In this document: one piece after another, positions 12,983 to 13,433 of the stretch
Numbering within the stretch: position 1 is the first letter of the stretch
Layout: each line of letters starts with the position of its first letter
DNA from: Rickettsiales bacterium
GTDB lineage: Bacteria; Pseudomonadota; Alphaproteobacteria; TMED127
Assembly (NCBI GenBank): GCA_002717855.1
Contig: PBCD01000005.1
Coordinates: 7,756-21,188 of the forward strand
Direction of reading: 5' to 3'
Length of the DNA stretch: 13,433 nucleotides
The notes under the pieces: generated by a model
What the model was told of the DNA's origin: nothing
Seen by the model: the letters and a program-made list of their open reading frames with translations, nothing else
Databases searched by the model: none
Made by a program: the position numbers and the translations under genes

Positions 12983-13433
12983 TAAATCACCTTTGCTTCG
13001 TTTGTAAGTTTTTCCATAAGTTCATCAATATCTTTTACCATTATTCCTGCTTTTCTTTCCGGAGGATCATTTACTTCTATAACGGATAAACGTGGAGTAA
13101 GATTTAAACCTAATGTGGTAACATCAATTGAATCTATTTTTTTTTGTCTCGCTTTCATAATGTTGGGTAACGAGGCGTATCTTGGTTCGTTTAATCTCAG
13201 ATCAGTGGTGATTATACATGGCAAAGATACTTTTAGTGTTTCTAGACCACCATCAATTTCTCTAGTCACATTTAAAAAATTATCCACTTTCTCAACCTTT
13301 GACGCAAAAGTTGCCTGGGAAAACCCAGATAACGCCGCCAGCATTTGGCCTGTTTGATTAGAATCATCATCAATTGCTTGTTTTCCCATTAAAACAATAT
13401 CTGGTTTTTCGTTTTCAACAACTTTCATCAATA
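12982..13433 (-). CDS. etfB: EtfB, electron transfer flavoprotein beta subunit (partial, 5' end outside window)
   Basis: About 150 C-terminal residues of EtfB are present, out of roughly 250 usual for the family. EtfB binds AMP and pairs with EtfA. The diagnostic stretch GKQAIDDDSNQTGQMLAALS is present, followed by QATFASKVE, the REIDGGLETL segment, LPCIITTDLRLNEPRYASLPNIMKA in two conserved blocks, and the recognition-loop/C-terminal PPERKAGIMV and VDELMEKL-like tail ending NEAKVI. A TTG and an ATG close to the right edge are internal codons, not the start; the gene continues beyond 13433. The stop codon overlaps the etfA start, so the subunits are co-transcribed and likely coupled. The promoter lies outside the window. 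Confidence 0.95.
   Translation of the reverse strand, partial: LMKVVENEKPDIVLMGKQAIDDDSNQTGQMLAALSGFSQATFASKVEKVDNFLNVTREIDGGLETLKVSLPCIITTDLRLNEPRYASLPNIMKARQKKIDSIDVTTLGLNLTPRLSVIEVNDPPERKAGIMVKDIDELMEKLTNEAKVI
12986..12994 (-). promoter_or_regulatory. Shine-Dalgarno sequence of etfA
   Basis: AAAGGTGAT on the minus strand ends 3 bases before the etfA ATG and matches the 3' end of 16S rRNA well. It lies inside the end of etfB. It stands out because almost no other start in the window has a recognisable Shine-Dalgarno sequence. Confidence 0.7.

Noticed and set aside
13426..13431. TTG/ATG near the right edge as the etfB start
   Set aside because: The sequence there aligns with the middle of EtfB, about 100 residues in; the true start lies outside the window.
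1..13433. CRISPR arrays, tRNA/rRNA genes, insertion sequences, prophage or toxin-antitoxin genes
   Set aside because: No regularly spaced repeats, no RNA gene signatures, no transposase or integrase motifs, and essentially no free space to hold them; all genes belong to core metabolic or envelope families.

Overview
The window is a compact piece of core chromosome from a very AT-rich alphaproteobacterium, probably a streamlined marine lineage of the SAR11, HIMB59 or AEGEAN-169 kind. The evidence for the class is gene order and family content: argH, a tiny lipoprotein gene, lysA and a DUF4175/TIGR02302 protein in a row (an alphaproteobacterial arrangement), metX-metW next to hisC-tyrC, and etfB-etfA. 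G+C is roughly 28-30% by eye (not counted). The etf genes look less AT-rich than the DUF4175 gene. The exact lineage cannot be fixed from the sequence alone.

Layout, left to right. (1) 1-1493, minus strand: metX followed by metW (cut off by the left edge), the acylation step of methionine synthesis. (2) 1494-1595: the only intergenic region of any size (102 bp), holding a strikingly symmetric pair of divergent promoters. (3) 1596-3582, plus strand: hisC and tyrC, overlapping, for histidine and tyrosine/phenylalanine synthesis. (4) 3574-11517, minus strand: one eight-gene block transcribed argH, lptM, lysA, DUF4175, ftsE, ftsX, a YdcF-type DUF218 gene and plsC. Its seven junctions contain only 7 intergenic bases in total. 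It joins arginine and lysine synthesis (LysA consumes meso-diaminopimelate, also a peptidoglycan building block) with envelope functions: LPS-translocon maturation, division-site peptidoglycan remodelling, a YdcF/ElyC-type envelope protein and phospholipid acylation. (5) 11540-12052, plus strand: a TlpA-like thioredoxin, divergent from argH across a 22-bp gap that appears to be a shared promoter. (6) 12047-13433, minus strand: etfB (5' part missing) and etfA, the electron-transfer flavoprotein.

Only about 131 of 13,433 bases lie outside a gene. Both convergent gene pairs (tyrC/plsC and tlpA/etfA) overlap at their stop codons, so termination signals, if intrinsic, must lie inside coding sequence. 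No tRNA, rRNA, CRISPR, insertion sequence, phage gene or obvious transferred gene was seen. Apart from the two long-ish or regulatory gaps described, no stretch of the window lacks a gene.

Nothing here looks like a wholly new system of the defence or mobile type. The points most worth a second look are the DUF4175-FtsE-FtsX linkage (possible envelope/division module of unknown mechanism), an FtsE that lacks the usual switch histidine, two symmetric divergent promoters (one predicted to give near-leaderless mRNAs both ways), and the 39-codon lipoprotein gene hidden between argH and lysA.
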